Assembly (NCBI RefSeq): GCF_026151205.1
Contig: NC_087081.1
Span: 11,471,113-11,535,112 of the forward strand
Source: Bolinopsis microptera
Lineage: Eukaryota > Ctenophora > Tentaculata > Lobata > Bolinopsidae
Reading direction: 5' to 3'
DNA: 64,000 nt
This document shows positions 26,501-37,904 of this stretch, piece by piece. The translations under genes were made by a program, and so were the position numbers. The notes below the pieces were generated by a model. The model had not been told where the DNA came from, searched no databases, and was given only the letters and a program-made list of their open reading frames with translations. Positions within the stretch are counted from its first letter, which is position 1, and every line of letters begins with the position of its first letter.

Positions 26501-29500
26501 TATTTACCTCTATAATTAGACCCAGTTGTGCAAGAAATGCGATTTCTCACAGGGGTTTCTTTTAACTGTGCACTTTTTGTCACTCTCGCAACTCGCAAGA
26601 GGCCCGGTATTATAGGGGGGTATAGGAAGCGAGTGTAAATATACCTTCCATCATCCACTGTGGCTTTTTTGTATTGTGAATGCGCATGCCGCTTCGTTTG
26701 CTATGCCAGATACCTCGAATAACCCCCATATGTCATTGCCAGGGTCGGGATAGAGCTGGAGATAGCATTGAAAAGTTGCTAGAAATAGCTAGATTTAGAG
26801 TAAACTGGTGGTAGCTGGGTGGTGCTAGCATGGATGTAGCAGAACGTAGCTACACGGGGTTTCATTGGAGTTGGTTATTTTAATGGCCAAAGAGTGCCGG
26901 AACTAAAGTTACTTAAGATTGCAGTTGAGGGGCAGTGTAAACCACGGTGTAGTCAGGGACACAGAGCTACAGTGCAGGAGTACTGCAAGTGCAAAAGAAC
27001 AGTGCAAGTGATACAGTATGCAACAGTAAAACGCCGAAGAAGGAGATAAGATTGTGGCTGCAGAGGAGGAGAGGAGCTGGAACCTGATTTTGTTTGGGTT
27101 GAAAGAAGAGTAGGAAGAAGAGTTTCCTGCTCTGGTAACTGCATTTTTGGAAGAGGTGGGGTGAGAACTTATTTTCAAGCGACAAGGGTGGGCTGGAAGC
27201 AACCAGGTACAGCTATCCGACCTATTAAGATCACCGTCCTGAGCTTAACAGCCTTTCATCAGAATCTGATGAAAACAGAGAGACTGACCCACCCTTTTTA
27301 GATTGATTGATCAAAGTGAGTCTCTTTAGCCCTCTTCTTCTTTAGAGCTTTAGGTTAGTGATCAAACTCTTCGCTACTCGCTCTTCACTGGATCTATCAG
27401 GACACAGTGGATGATGGAAGGTATATTTACACTCGCTTCCTATACCCCCCTATAATACCGGGCCTCTTGCGAGTTGCGAGAGTGACAAAAAGTGCACAGT
27501 TAAAAGAAACCCCTGTGAGAAATCGCATTTCTTGCACAACTGGGTCTAATTATAGAGGTAAATAAGAGGTCCGGTACATTCAGATACCCGGTATAGATTG
27601 GCAAGATTGACGGTACAGAGGTTTTGATCATTGAAATCAATAAAATGATAGTACAGCAGGTAAAATCGGTTCGATCTTAAATGGTCCTTTTGTGCTGTTT
27701 CTTTATGTGGAATTTGATAAAGCTGTATTGTAATTAGTTATGAAACTCTAATATTGTGTGGTTAACCTTTTTCAGGTTCAGCCCTTTCCGCTAAGCTATT
27801 CCTAATTACTAAAATATGTCGAGATTTACTGAACTCCAACTTCAAATATTGATGATTTTAGTATTCCCCTATCTCAAAATCTTCGAAGTTTTTCTGCAAA
27901 GCATTTTTATCCACGTTTCATGCAATTCGATCACTTTTGGCGGAAAAAAATATTTTTAAATTTTCAAACTTTTTTCCAAGTCTCGAAAAAAATTTTTAAG
28001 TGAAAAATTTTTAAGTGAAAAATTTTTGAAGTTTTTCTAAAAACTACATTTCTCCGTGTTTCAAACGATTTCAATCATTTTGAGCCAATAAAAAATTTTC
28101 ACTTTTTTTGGTGATTAACTAATTGGTAATTATCCAATTAGCTGATTGTCCAATGTAAAAATTTTTCACACAAAAGTTTTACTCCTTGATAAGATAAACA
28201 TTCTAGGTTAATTTGCAGCCTTTTACGACGTTCACAACTAAAGATATTTGGCAAACCAGACAGGTGGTACAAAGGTGGTAAAAAGTGGTAAAAGTGGTGT
28301 TTCTGTTGAGATACAAAATTGGCAACAAGTCTAATTATGTTCGTAGGGGTCCTAACTACCATATTCCGTTGAGAAATCCTTGTGAACATTCAAATCCAAC
28401 GGAACCCTTAAATCGACCACTTTTCCCCTTACTATGAAACAAAATATCGAAGTTCTAAAAGCGCACACGCGGACAATAATCTGATATGTAAAATACTTTT
28501 AAATTTCGTCCGTTACCAATGACAACGACGCGCGGCGCGTTGTCACGACGTAAATTTGACGTCATGAACAGACTAAGTTTGGTAAATTAAAATCCATTAA
28601 TTTCAGAGACCTTCAGCTGGCCGAACATCGGTGGAATGGGTACACATCATACGATAACAGTACTATTGTGGACATATTCGTGGGTTTACTCAAAAGCACT
28701 CTGACCTGCAGTGTCTGTGATCACAAATCTGTCACTTTCGACCCATTTTGGGACCTTTCGCTGCCTCTGCCCCGGTCCAAGAGTTCTGGGCTTAACCTAC
28801 TGTCTTGTTTTGCAGAATTTACACAGGTATGTATTGTTGCGCCTAGTCCACAAGATTTATCGCTGTTTTTATTGCATGTTTCAGTATAAGTATTGGGGGG
28901 GAGTATTACCACAAATTGTATATGAAATTTGTATCATGAACCGTCTCATTCTTGACTACCTTACTCGGGAATATTATAGCGGGTTAATTTATGACTGGGA
29001 AAATTAATGACCGGGAAAAATATGGCGGACTTTCCCAAAACCCGCCAAATTATCCCGGTCATGTATTTACCGGTGGCCGACCTTTCAAGTTTTTTTTCAG
29101 AGGTCAACAAATTTTCAACCGAAATTTCTGTTTTTGTTACTTGTTAAAGAAGTTATTTCAATTTACAGTTATTGATATTACTCAGAAATAGAAAAAAAGA
29201 CACGTCTATTTAAAGGAAAATAAATCTAAGCAATAATAAGTCAAAACTCATTAAAGCTTATTCTCATTCTCATTATCGCTAATGTCCCCGCCATTATCAT
29301 TATTGATATCCTCCTGAGCTGCTGACCGTCAAATTCGAAGTTGTATTGTTGTCTTAACAAGACTTTCATACCACCGCTTGGTTTTGGGGAACGTCTTGGC
29401 TTTGCATCTTCAACTGCTCCAGTAATCAATCCACCGTGGACCATGAAATAGTGGCACAGTTTACTCACTTCTAGCGGGATGTGGCTAAAAGTTACTTTAA

Positions 29501-31239
29501 CGGGAAAAACTCCCTCTTTCTTTAGTCTACACACTGCACACGAGAAGCGATCAATCTTTAGAGACATTATTATTATAGTATATATTATATATTATTATTA
29601 TTTTCGTTTTCTTCTATAACATATAAATTGTTTTCTTCTCTACAATTCACTGATTCATGGGCAAGAGAAGTGAGAATCACGGTCCACCCTGAAATCTGAT
29701 TTCTATAACCAAATTGTGATTTTTATAACGAAATTATGGTAGCAACCGCCAATAAAGTTACAGCCCTCCATCCACTGCTTCAAAAGTCTTCTCTAGCACA
29801 TATGAGACTTCAGGTAAAATATGATGATCACCACCCCCTTGGAACCCCATAATCTGAGTCGGCGGGTTTTTTTATGACTGGTAAAATTTTTGACCGGGAA
29901 AAATATGGCAGAATCTTCCAAAACCCACCACTTTATCCCGGTTATAATATTCCCGAGTAAGGTAAACATAAATTTCTGATGGTAAAATATAAATTTATCA
30001 GGAGGAAATTCTAGACGGAGACGAGAAGCCGACGTGCGAAAACTGCAAAAAGAGGCAGAAATGCACCAAACAGTTTTCAATAGAAAGGTATCATATTTTG
30101 TATCATATTGTTGACTATCCCACAATTTTGTCTCATTTTAAAATCGCAAATCAAGTCGATCCAAAATATTCAGATGTTGAGTTTCATGAATATAACTTTC
30201 CGTGGAATTTATGACGTACGATTTTCCAGGTTTCCGCCAATATTAGTGTTGCATCTCAAGCGCTTCTCCGAGGTTCGGTACAGAACAAAGCTGTCTACAA
30301 AAGTGGACTTCCCAATAGAAAACCTCGATCTGTCCGACTTGTCGTCCCATTCACATTGTACGTGATTTTTACAAGATATCTTAACATTGATATTAGAGAA
30401 TTATTCAAACCGGAAATCTTACTTGCCAACTCTATTGTTAAAACCTTTCCCGCCATAATAATATATATTAATTCCGTTATAAACTATTCATTTTACTTGA
30501 ATGGTGCACAACACGTATACAGAGTACACTATGCGGTTTTCTGACTAATGTGCTGAAAGAAATTATGAATTATTTTATCCAAATTTATTTCTAGGCTCAA
30601 GAACTATCCCTGAAAACCATTAAAACCAATCCTCGGCCACAGAAACCTCTTTTTGAGTCCCCTAAGATGGCGAAGTTGGTAAAAATGTGACAAAAGTGCT
30701 TAAAACCATTTGATTTTTGAGTGGCCGCTATACCAATTTTGTCAGAAAACGGCTTATTTACTGTTTACACAATAACACAGTAACTTTATCCGCAGCTTGC
30801 ACCCCAAAATACGATCTGGTTGGAGTGTCTAATCACAGTGGGAACACCTTTAGTGGGCATTATATCGCGTACTGCAAAGTTGGCAGTCGGTGGCACCGGT
30901 TCAGTGATTCATCGTGAGTACACATTTGTTTATTAAATAATTTATAAACTTATCTGTTATTGTTTTTATTTAAATTGATGATTTGTTGATACGTAATCTC
31001 TCCATAATTTGACATACTGTGGCTCAGTGGCTGTTGTGACTAGGTTTTGCCGGACATAACTGATTACTAACGCTAATTTCGTTGGTTATGCTAATTTTAA
31101 CTTGAAATGTTACTGACCTGCAACTTTTACAAAATCAACCAATGTTTTCCTTTTTTGCAGGGTGTCAAGTATATCGAGATCAGACATCGTCTCCTCGGAA
31201 GCGTATGTTCTTTTCTACGAAAGACAACGACCAAGCTAG
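20576..31239 (+). CDS. USP2: USP2-like ubiquitin carboxyl-terminal hydrolase
   Basis: This is a peptidase C19 cysteine protease that removes ubiquitin from proteins. Exons are 20576-21541 (alternative first exon, 322 codons), 22587-22749, 23351-23459, 25307-25417, 28607-28826, 30002-30087, 30230-30357, 30796-30913 and 31161-31239. All phases match and the reading ends in TAG, giving 659 aa. The catalytic part (last 337 aa) has the Cys box [17 protein letters not shown] (nucleophile about C336), [11 protein letters not shown], the zinc-finger pairs TCSVC (about 484/487) and TCENC (about 535/538), VLHLKRFSE, and the His box [15 protein letters not shown] (His about 616) followed by [11 protein letters not shown]2 normally has N-D where this has S-D. 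The first exon encodes SRPN repeats, a His run and Lys/Ser-rich disorder. All three frames between the acceptor at 20559 and ATG 20576 hit stops, so this is a true start. USP21 is the nearest alternative, but the motifs fit USP2 better. Confidence 0.9.
22317..22490. repeat. Interspersed GTTCGAC hairpin repeat, copy 1
   Basis: Repeated gttcgaca(cg) words flank a perfect 9-bp hairpin, aggttcgac-tct-gtcgaacct (22396-22416), followed by aagtgcgctacctggactca. The same block recurs at 35797-35910. It sits in the intron just before the Cys-box exon. Confidence 0.7.
23676..23754. repeat. 20-bp minisatellite, 4 copies
   Basis: The unit is ggcacaataccactcattcc, in a USP intron. Confidence 0.9.
24711..24772. 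repeat. Short accaccactt(t/g) tandem repeat
   Basis: About six copies of a 10-11-bp unit in a USP intron. Confidence 0.7.
25640..28435. mobile_element. 2.8-kb foldback element with ~1-kb inverted arms
   Basis: The left arm 25640-26662 and right arm 27403-28435 are near-identical inverted copies around a 740-bp centre (26663-27402). The outer ends read (A)TAGTAAGGGGAAAAGTGG and its complement, and TGA flanks both sides (25638-25640 and 28436-28438), a possible 3-bp duplication. The right arm has a short extra segment near its end (cgatttaaggg). Both arms contain the same 83-codon open frame in opposite orientation, of no recognisable family. The centre has no recognised protein. It lies wholly in the USP intron between exons 25307-25417 and 28607-28826, so the pre-mRNA would carry a long double-stranded RNA hairpin. 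Confidence 0.85.
28957..29964. mobile_element. 1.0-kb TIR element in USP intron
   Basis: The ends are inverted copies of TACCTTACTCGGGAATATTA. Subterminally, both ends repeat gaccgggaaaaatatggc(g/a)ga in inverted orientation. It contains one minus-strand open frame at 29241-29567. No target duplication was evident outside TACC/GGTA. Superfamily unknown. Confidence 0.7.
29241..29567 (-). CDS. Hypothetical protein inside TIR element
   Basis: A 108-codon frame starts [19 protein letters not shown] and contains a CxxC pair and a pattern resembling [10 protein letters not shown]...HGG...RRSPKPSGG. That reads like part of a small conserved domain rather than random sequence, but I cannot assign a family. 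It occupies the middle of the 28957-29964 element and is probably a transposon-borne gene or gene fragment. No splice signals to neighbouring exons were seen. Confidence 0.35.
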   Translation of the reverse strand: MSLKIDRFSCAVCRLKKEGVFPVKVTFSHIPLEVSKLCHYFMVHGGLITGAVEDAKPRRSPKPSGGMKVLLRQQYNFEFDGQQLRRISIMIMAGTLAIMRMRISFNEF

Positions 31240-31307
31240 ATGTCGAGAGCTGAACTTTACAATAATGTTCGTCACGTTACATTTAGTCAGAGATTTATAC
31301 ACCACAG

Positions 31308-31313
31308 AATAAA
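31308..31313 (+). terminator. Candidate poly(A) signal of the USP gene
   Basis: AATAAA lies 69 bp after the USP stop codon and is the first canonical signal on the + strand. Confidence 0.5.
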
Positions 31314-32834
31314 ATGCTCCTTCTTTTGGTCAAATCAAGCATTATTTCGGAAAATTGGACTTAGAAATCTGGGTGAAGACTGTCCCCTTTGAGATTTTCG
31401 AGATTTTCATTTTGTATGTACCACGTTGGAAGTCTTGATTGGAAGAGCTTGGATCCAGATACAGTGTTATTCCCATAGAACGGGTTAGGTTATTGTAATA
31501 ATGTCTGCAAGCACTAAGAGAACTTCTTATAATTTTAAATCAGATAGCTAATTATTATGAGTGACAGATTTTGGAGATTGAATCATTATGAAAATCTAGG
31601 AATAGTTTGATTTGATGACTATTATAAGTTTTGCGATCTTGTATGAAAAGTAAAAGTTTCATTGAATTAATAACTGAATTCAAGGTTCAGTGTGTTGTAT
31701 TGTAGAAAATATAAAATATTTCTAGATTAAGAGTTCTATATTTTTTTAGGAATACGTTGTAAGTGATCGACATTTTTTGGTAAAATCTTGTATAAGAAGT
31801 AATAAGTTTTGATTTCTATGTGATTCGCAAATGCAAGATTCTTTCGATGGCGGCTGTATGTCGTATGAGTATAATCGTGAACAAGGCTGAGCTTCAAAAT
31901 TACATTGCAGAACATTTAAACTAGACTCAGCTTTCAGAATTATGATGCAGAACATTTAAATTCAATTTTTTGAGATCCTGGACTGAAACTACATCGTGGA
32001 GTTTCTATATGCCGTCCTCGGTCCTCCAAATTATGCAACCTAATATTCAAGCTGCTGTAAAAATTTCATACGGTAATGACGTTATTTTATACTTGACAGT
32101 AGACAGCCAGCCCCCGACGGCAACCGCCCGTTTATACGAGGTTTATGGTTGTGAGGCTACATCTGATGCGGTCAAGAGCATTTTTGTAAAATACATACTA
32201 GCTGACTTACATCGTCCATGTCTTTATCTATTGGTTTTGAGGATATGAACGCGTATTTTTGTGAAGAATGTAAGAATGTAGGACGAGGTTTGCCAATTTT
32301 ATGGCGATTTTATCTTTTCCGACAAAACATGAAGGAGAGGAGTTTTATTTTTAAATATTGTTCCTAAAACCTTAAACTGCCGTACACTTGACATTGTTGC
32401 CAATTTTGGATCAACGTCAACATTGGCGATTGGACCATTGTCAGTTATATTATAATATTGGTGATTACCACGTCGCGGGTTAGTAAATATGGTAGTATAC
32501 TACGCGTAGTCGTATAACTACTTGAGTACTTCACGCGTAGACCCATTAGACATAGACATAGTTAGATGAAATGTACGTTCACTTAGTCTTAACCTAGGGG
32601 GTGCACGATTAAAATAAATTTGCTCGGATTTTCAAAATTTTTGTGCCATTGTTTTCTAGAACAGTACCAAATTTGTCATACCTTTTTGGAATGATCAGTG
32701 AGTTTCGCCTAGGTGCCATATTTGATGGTGCGCGGCTTTAGCAAGCAAAATTAGGTGTAAAAGTCGCGTAATTTGACGAAATTCGTTGATTTTTTGTCGT
32801 ATCACGTTGCGACCCCCACGGTCGTTTCACCCTT
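31314..32834. other. Intergenic, AT-rich, no gene recognised
   Basis: Short open frames exist but none resembles a known protein. The segment at 32790-32820 (tcacgttgcgacccccacgg) is an interspersed word that recurs inverted at 36922-36952 and degenerately near 38245. Confidence 0.5.
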
Positions 32835-34001
32835 TATCGTCCTGACGATACAGGGGGAGCCGGGCACTTCGTGCGCGGCGGGTCATACAACGTATGACAA
32901 TAAATTCGTTGATAACTACAAATTCTGACCATCGAAATTGCTCAAACTAATTTAGGTTTAGTAAAACATAAGTGTTTACGTAATGCGTAAGCTGTCCAAA
33001 TTTCAACAAAATTGTTAAATGGGAAGTATTATAACTTTTTGATTATTTCCGAAATAAAGTGCTGGCCGAAATTTACCTGAGGACCCCAGGCTATTATGTT
33101 CATAAACATAGCCTGGCGTAATTGAACCCTATAATACGCGCAAATAGGCGCGTTTATGCGATTTTACAATCAAATAATCAGATTTTACAATCTAACTGAG
33201 CGCGCGGCTCTTGTAGCGCAAACGTCACTCCTTCTTTCTTATTGGTAGTTGGCGTGCACGCGATCTGTTGCGCGGCTGTAATTGGTTCTGACCGATCACC
33301 CAGAAAACCTTACCGGCTGCTGGGCTTGCTAGAGGTTATAGATTCTCAACAGCACGTTTGGCGTCGCGCGTCACGTCAAGTTTACCTTTCGCACGCTGCA
33401 TTGAGCCTAGTAGTCATGACAACGACATTTCTTTGCAAAGTTTAAAAGCTGTGATCTTTTATTTAGCCCAAAATCAAACTTTTCGGTTTAATTCAGAATC
33501 TACGTTGTCTCAAATTTGGCTCCTGGGGAGCTAACTTTAAATTTACGAGACGGAAATTTTGTTGAAAACCGGAAGGTTCTATCTATTTTACTTTTGGAGA
33601 TATACCCCAGCCGGTAGGGTTTCCTGGGCACGTGAATGCGAGTCACGTGCGCTCTAACATCCAATGAGCATTCGCACTTTTTTCCAAGGCGATGGAGGTC
33701 GTAATTCACTCATATCAGCCCGAATAAAGATTCGACGGAATGACAGGCTGAGCGTTGCTCTAACCAGAGCCCTCTCGCTTGCAGTAGCGCGCGACCGCCG
33801 TAGGCGGCAAAAGATCCTACTTGTGAAACAAGCGCGTCACGCAGTACGCGTAGGCACATGGCTATGTGAAGGCTGAGCGCCGCCCAGTAAGCCGAAATAC
33901 GAGCTAAAAAACACGCTCCTACTAAATCGTTGTCATACGTTGTATGACCCGCCGCGCACAAAGTGCGCGGCTCCCCCTGTATCGTCCGCGTCAGGACGAT
34001 A
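32835..34001. mobile_element. 1.17-kb GC-ended TIR element
   Basis: The left end (32835-32900) and right end (33931-34001) are inverted copies built on GATACAGGGGGAGCCGCGCA, then cggcgggtcatacaacgtat. The right copy has about 6 extra bases before GATACAG. Inside is a second inverted pair around cccagaaaaccttaccggct (about 33300) and ccggtagggtttcctgggca (about 33610), suggesting nesting. No transposase was seen. A related short element is at 37905-38234. Confidence 0.7.
33073..33110. repeat. Double-hairpin short repeat, copy 1
   Basis: ttacctgaggaccccaggct followed by attatgttcataaacat. The first half is a CCTGGGG-A-CCCCAGG-type dyad (one mismatch here) and the second is ATGTT-cata-AACAT. 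Related copies lie at 37132-37169 and 37608-37677. Confidence 0.75.
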
Positions 34002-34737
34002 GTCTACAGACGTAGACGTCACTAGTTCTTATATTGTTAAGATACACCATACTTCACTAGTATTTATATTGTTACGATACACCAGACTTTAGTAGCTCTA
34101 ACGTTGTTCACTGTTCAGATACACCAGAATTGAGAATAGCTCTAATATTATAGATATACTAGGAATAATAGAGGGGGACAAAAGTGCCGTAACGCCGTTA
34201 CACACGTGTTCAATATTTTGAGACCTGTAATTTTGCAGATGGCATTATGTAACTATTCATTCGATAAGTCCGTCGTCAACATTCGAAAATTCGAATATTT
34301 CAGACAATATTAAATCCCAATAATGTTTTATAATGATTTATTTTTCAGAAACTCAGCAACCGCGGCCGGAATTGAAATGCCGAAATCATTTGAAAATTCT
34401 CGTCGATATGGTCGGACCATGCGTTTGAAAATCTATGGAGATTGGAGGTCGCTCTGATTTAGTTATTGAAAAGGAAATGTAAAACCAAGGTATGTGATAT
34501 ATGTTGCAAGTGACCCATGCAACAACCATGTGGTCAAGTATTCATTTCTAACCTCCGGTTTGTGCTACCAAGCATTGATTTAGTCGATATTGGTCGCTCT
34601 GCATGTCCTTTAAAGTTACTTTTCAAATACATCTTAATGTTGGATTTTTATTAAGCTATTAATATAAAAGAAATCCTTTTGGGTATGCTTAAACAATTCT
34701 TTACGTATCATCTAATGTGGCTTAATATATTTCAGGA

Positions 34738-35305
34738 GACTGAAGAAATCCAAAGATAGAGCCAATAAAGACAGTCAGAGGACCAATTTTATGAACCTTA
34801 ACAGAAAAAGGCCGAGCTGGATGAACAGACGTTAGCTTTGGATCAACACAAGATTAGACAGAAGGTTACTGAGAAACACGACCCTTGTAACGCAGCCATC
34901 TGGTCGTTACCTTGGATTTGCAGCCACGGAGAATGGAACCGGTAAGTTTTTCATCAACATTAAAGTCAATTAAATCAAAATAATCTGTAAAATTGCTCGT
35001 AAAAATTCTACTTAACTCTAAAAAACTATTTCAAATGTTTGCTCAGTTTTCCACTTTCAGCTGCTGCCACCTTGAACGCATTGTAAGGAGGTGGGGATCG
35101 ACACACCGCCAATTAGATCTTGTGACATCACCGGTCACAATGGGATTATAGCCCTCTTGGAGAAGAATCTTGGACGGGAATTGCAAAGATGTATTTGCTG
35201 CCTTCACAGCATAGAACTGCCATTCAGACACTTATTCATTGCATTTGATGGAGAGACTTCTGGCCCCAACTCGTTTACCGACGTTATCGGAAATCTTCTC
35301 AGGAC
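34738..35305 (+). pseudogene. Fragment of a transposon-associated protein
   Basis: 35091-35305 encodes a coherent segment with SCDITGHNGIIALLEKNLGR, CCLHSIELPFRHLF and FDGETSGPNSF. From memory this resembles a repeat-borne protein family of unknown function seen in cnidarian and insect genomes (pattern LLE..L.R.LQ..CLLH.NELP.RH). A frameshift after about 35300 and in-frame stops upstream indicate decay. 34738-34940 (AELDEQTLALDQHKIRQKV) may be an upstream coiled-coil part of the same fragment. Family memory, not a search, is the basis. Confidence 0.4.
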
Positions 35306-35796
35306 AATTACCGTTCAGTCAACGCAGCATTTCTGTCTTCTCTAGGGACATATTATATTGTGAAAAAGCTGGGTTGAGATCTACGACTGTATATGTCAAG
35401 AGATGCTCCCAAACTTTAGGAAATTATTTAGTTATATTATCAATTTTTACTTACCGCTTCATTTGAATATCAAGTATAGAAGCTCAGTTGTTAATTGTTA
35501 ATGGTGTTAATTGTTTGAGGAAGTAACATTGGTCAGGAATCAGGTTAACTTTAAGGGTAAAGTTGACAGGGAATAATTCTTATTTTGCACACTCCCGTAA
35601 CATTCTAATTGCCATGTTAGCTGAAGATTGTTCTATTATTAGAAAATAGGCTACAGATGGTAGTTGGGTATATTTTAATTTGTCTCGGCAAAGCCTCCTT
35701 AAATTATTGATAGACTAAAAGGCGAACCTTTTGTAGTTTTTGCACATTTCACGGTGTGAAGATGTTTTTTACCACGGTAAATTCGGTGCACATACT

Positions 35797-35910
35797 CAAG
35801 TTCGACAAGTAGGTACAACTGTAGTTCGACAATCCCTAAGGTTGGACTTTGTCGAACGAAAGTGCTCTACCTGGACTCAAATTTTACAGGAGAACTTCGA
35901 CTATCAAACT
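35797..35910. repeat. Interspersed GTTCGAC hairpin repeat, copy 2
   Basis: Shares gttcgaca, ccctaaggtt, gactttgtcgaac, aagtgc.ctacctggactca and acttcgact with 22317-22490, in the same orientation. The central hairpin here has mismatches. Confidence 0.7.
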
Positions 35911-37131
35911 TTAGTTTTGAAATCTCCGGTCTCCAACAACGATCTTTTATGAGCTTGAAATCTATTCGTATGTTTTTTTTTCCGCTTGTCTCATGCTGCC
36001 CAATGATGTTAGAATTGTAGATATAACGGAGAGATAAACGACTAATATAGGCGTGATAACTCTTACTTCGTTTTAAAGATCTAGATTGTAGACTATGCTG
36101 TATAAATATCTACCACATACCACCTTTTTATGTTATCACAAACGACAAGTAACAGAGTACCCGTCTAGAGATTTGGCTAATAGACCGGAAACAGTATGAT
36201 ATCAGTCTATTTTCCTGTTATCATGCCCTTTAATAGTTTTACCCGATATGGAACCAAATATTAACTTTGAAACTTCTTCAAAAACATGGTTCTTTGAAGC
36301 ACTGCATGACGTATGTAATATTGTTAGTTAATAGTTTATTATACAGATGAATTTAAGTTCTGTTACATATTATGTATTATTCTTAGGATACCAATAATAC
36401 AAATTTGAATTATGTGGTTAGTTTGGAAGCTCCATTCTGTAAATATTGTGACTAAAATTATGGCTTTTAACTGATTTAATAGTCTCAATACCAAGACTTA
36501 AGTATTTATACAGTAAACCCCAGGGTCCCCATGTAAGCAAATAAGAATAATTGATGCGCGCACGTTTCGAATCGTCCATTCCATGCCTTGTCAAGGTATT
36601 GAGCAGATGTTTGACCTTGATTATCAAATCTCAAGATGATAATTGAAGATGATAATTGATTGATTAAGAAAGTGCTACAAGTCAAAAAATTTAAAAAGCC
36701 AGAGCCCAGAGATAAGCTTTTTGTCAACATAGCGATCACACCCTCAAAAAAGTTAACACATAACATCAAATAGTCTGGAACTTTGTAAATGTGACTTTAC
36801 AGTACACGCAGTAATAATTTAGCACTGAGATTATCGCTTCGCGCACGCGAGTTCTTTTCGTACAGTTGCACCTGAGATTTCTCGTGCCATGCGGCTCGCA
36901 AATTACTTGACACCCACTATAGTGAAACGACCGTGGGGGTCGCAACGTGATACAACTAAATCGCTCGCCCAAATTTTAAGAAAATTCTTGTGAGAAGGCC
37001 CTTTAGGCATGAAAGTGATCTGGATCGGTGTATTTTTGGACGCTGATTCCGAATCACCCCCATGACGTAGGGTTAAAATGCTTCCCTGGACAGTTATGGG
37101 CAAAAAACCGTTTTGGTCACGTGACCGGCTG

Positions 37132-37169
37132 TTACCTGGGGACCTCAGGCTATTATGTTCATAAACATA
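37132..37169. repeat. Double-hairpin short repeat, copy 2
   Basis: ttacctggggacctcaggct followed by attatgttcataaacat; same orientation as copies 1 and 3. Confidence 0.75.
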
Positions 37170-37267
37170 GAATAGAGATTAGGCGGAATGACAGTGGACA
37201 GCAGACAGGCTGAGCGCGGCCCAGTAAGACAGGCTGGTAAAACGTGAATTCGATTATTTAGGGCTCG

Positions 37268-37409
37268 GGTTAGGGTTAGGGTTGTGGTTAAGATTATGGA
37301 TTGACGGATGTTACTCGTCTAAATTTCTTCGAAGTAGCCCAGATCATTAACAATGGTCAAGATTATGGATAGATTCGGGGTTATGGTAAGGGTTAGGGTT
37401 GGGATTAGA
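37268..37409 (+). repeat. Interstitial telomere-type (TTAGGG) repeats
   Basis: gggttagggttagggttg at 37268-37285 and a second degenerate block at about 37390-37409, separated by about 100 bp. TTAGGG is the common metazoan telomere unit, which excludes most insects and nematodes. Confidence 0.75.
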
Positions 37410-37607
37410 GTTTATGTAAAACCGTTTTGTAAGGCTGCAAAACCAAAAAAACCAAAGTCACGTGAAATTTTTGGGCGAGCGATTTAGTAAGAGCCAAAAA
37501 AACAATTCAATGGTCAGCACGCGCATTTTATGGTCGATGGCGCACGGCCTACTTAACCATGTCATACTTATATGTGCATTGTGGGTCTGGTTAAATAACG
37601 CTGTAGC

Positions 37608-37677
37608 TTACCTGGGGACCCCAGGCTATTATGTTCATAAACATTTGGCGGAATGACAGGCTGAGCGCCGCCCAGTA
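37608..37677. repeat. Double-hairpin short repeat, copy 3
   Basis: The most complete copy. A perfect cctgggg-a-ccccagg dyad is followed by atgttcataaacat, then ggcggaatgacaggctgagc and gccgcccagtaa. The trailing part also occurs near 33735 and 33870. Confidence 0.75.
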
Positions 37678-37904
37678 ACGATGTAGCCTGTACGGTACGC
37701 ACTACCAACTACGCAACAATCGTGCTACGAGGATAAATATTAAATGTCGTCGCGTTGCAATTAATAATTATAATTATTATTGTAAGTTCATACTCTACCA
37801 AGACTGAAAATGCGCGCCGAATTGGAATGTGGAACAACAAACAAATATTTTACGAATATCACCCGCTAATTATTACCGGGTCGCATCATTATAGTAAAAC
37901 CCCT

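Larger units (their letters stand above)
36956..37489. mobile_element. 534-bp TIR element containing telomere-like repeats
   Basis: Ends are ctaaatcgctcgcccaaatt (about 36956) and its near-perfect inverse aatttttgggcgagcgattta ending at 37488. Its interior holds the double-hairpin repeat (37132-37169) and two stretches of gggtta repeats. It appears inserted next to the gaccgtgggggtcgcaacgt word at 36927. Confidence 0.55.

Noticed and set aside
37261-37410. A chromosome end
   Set aside because: The TTAGGG tracts are short, degenerate and followed by tens of kilobases including conserved genes, so they are interstitial.
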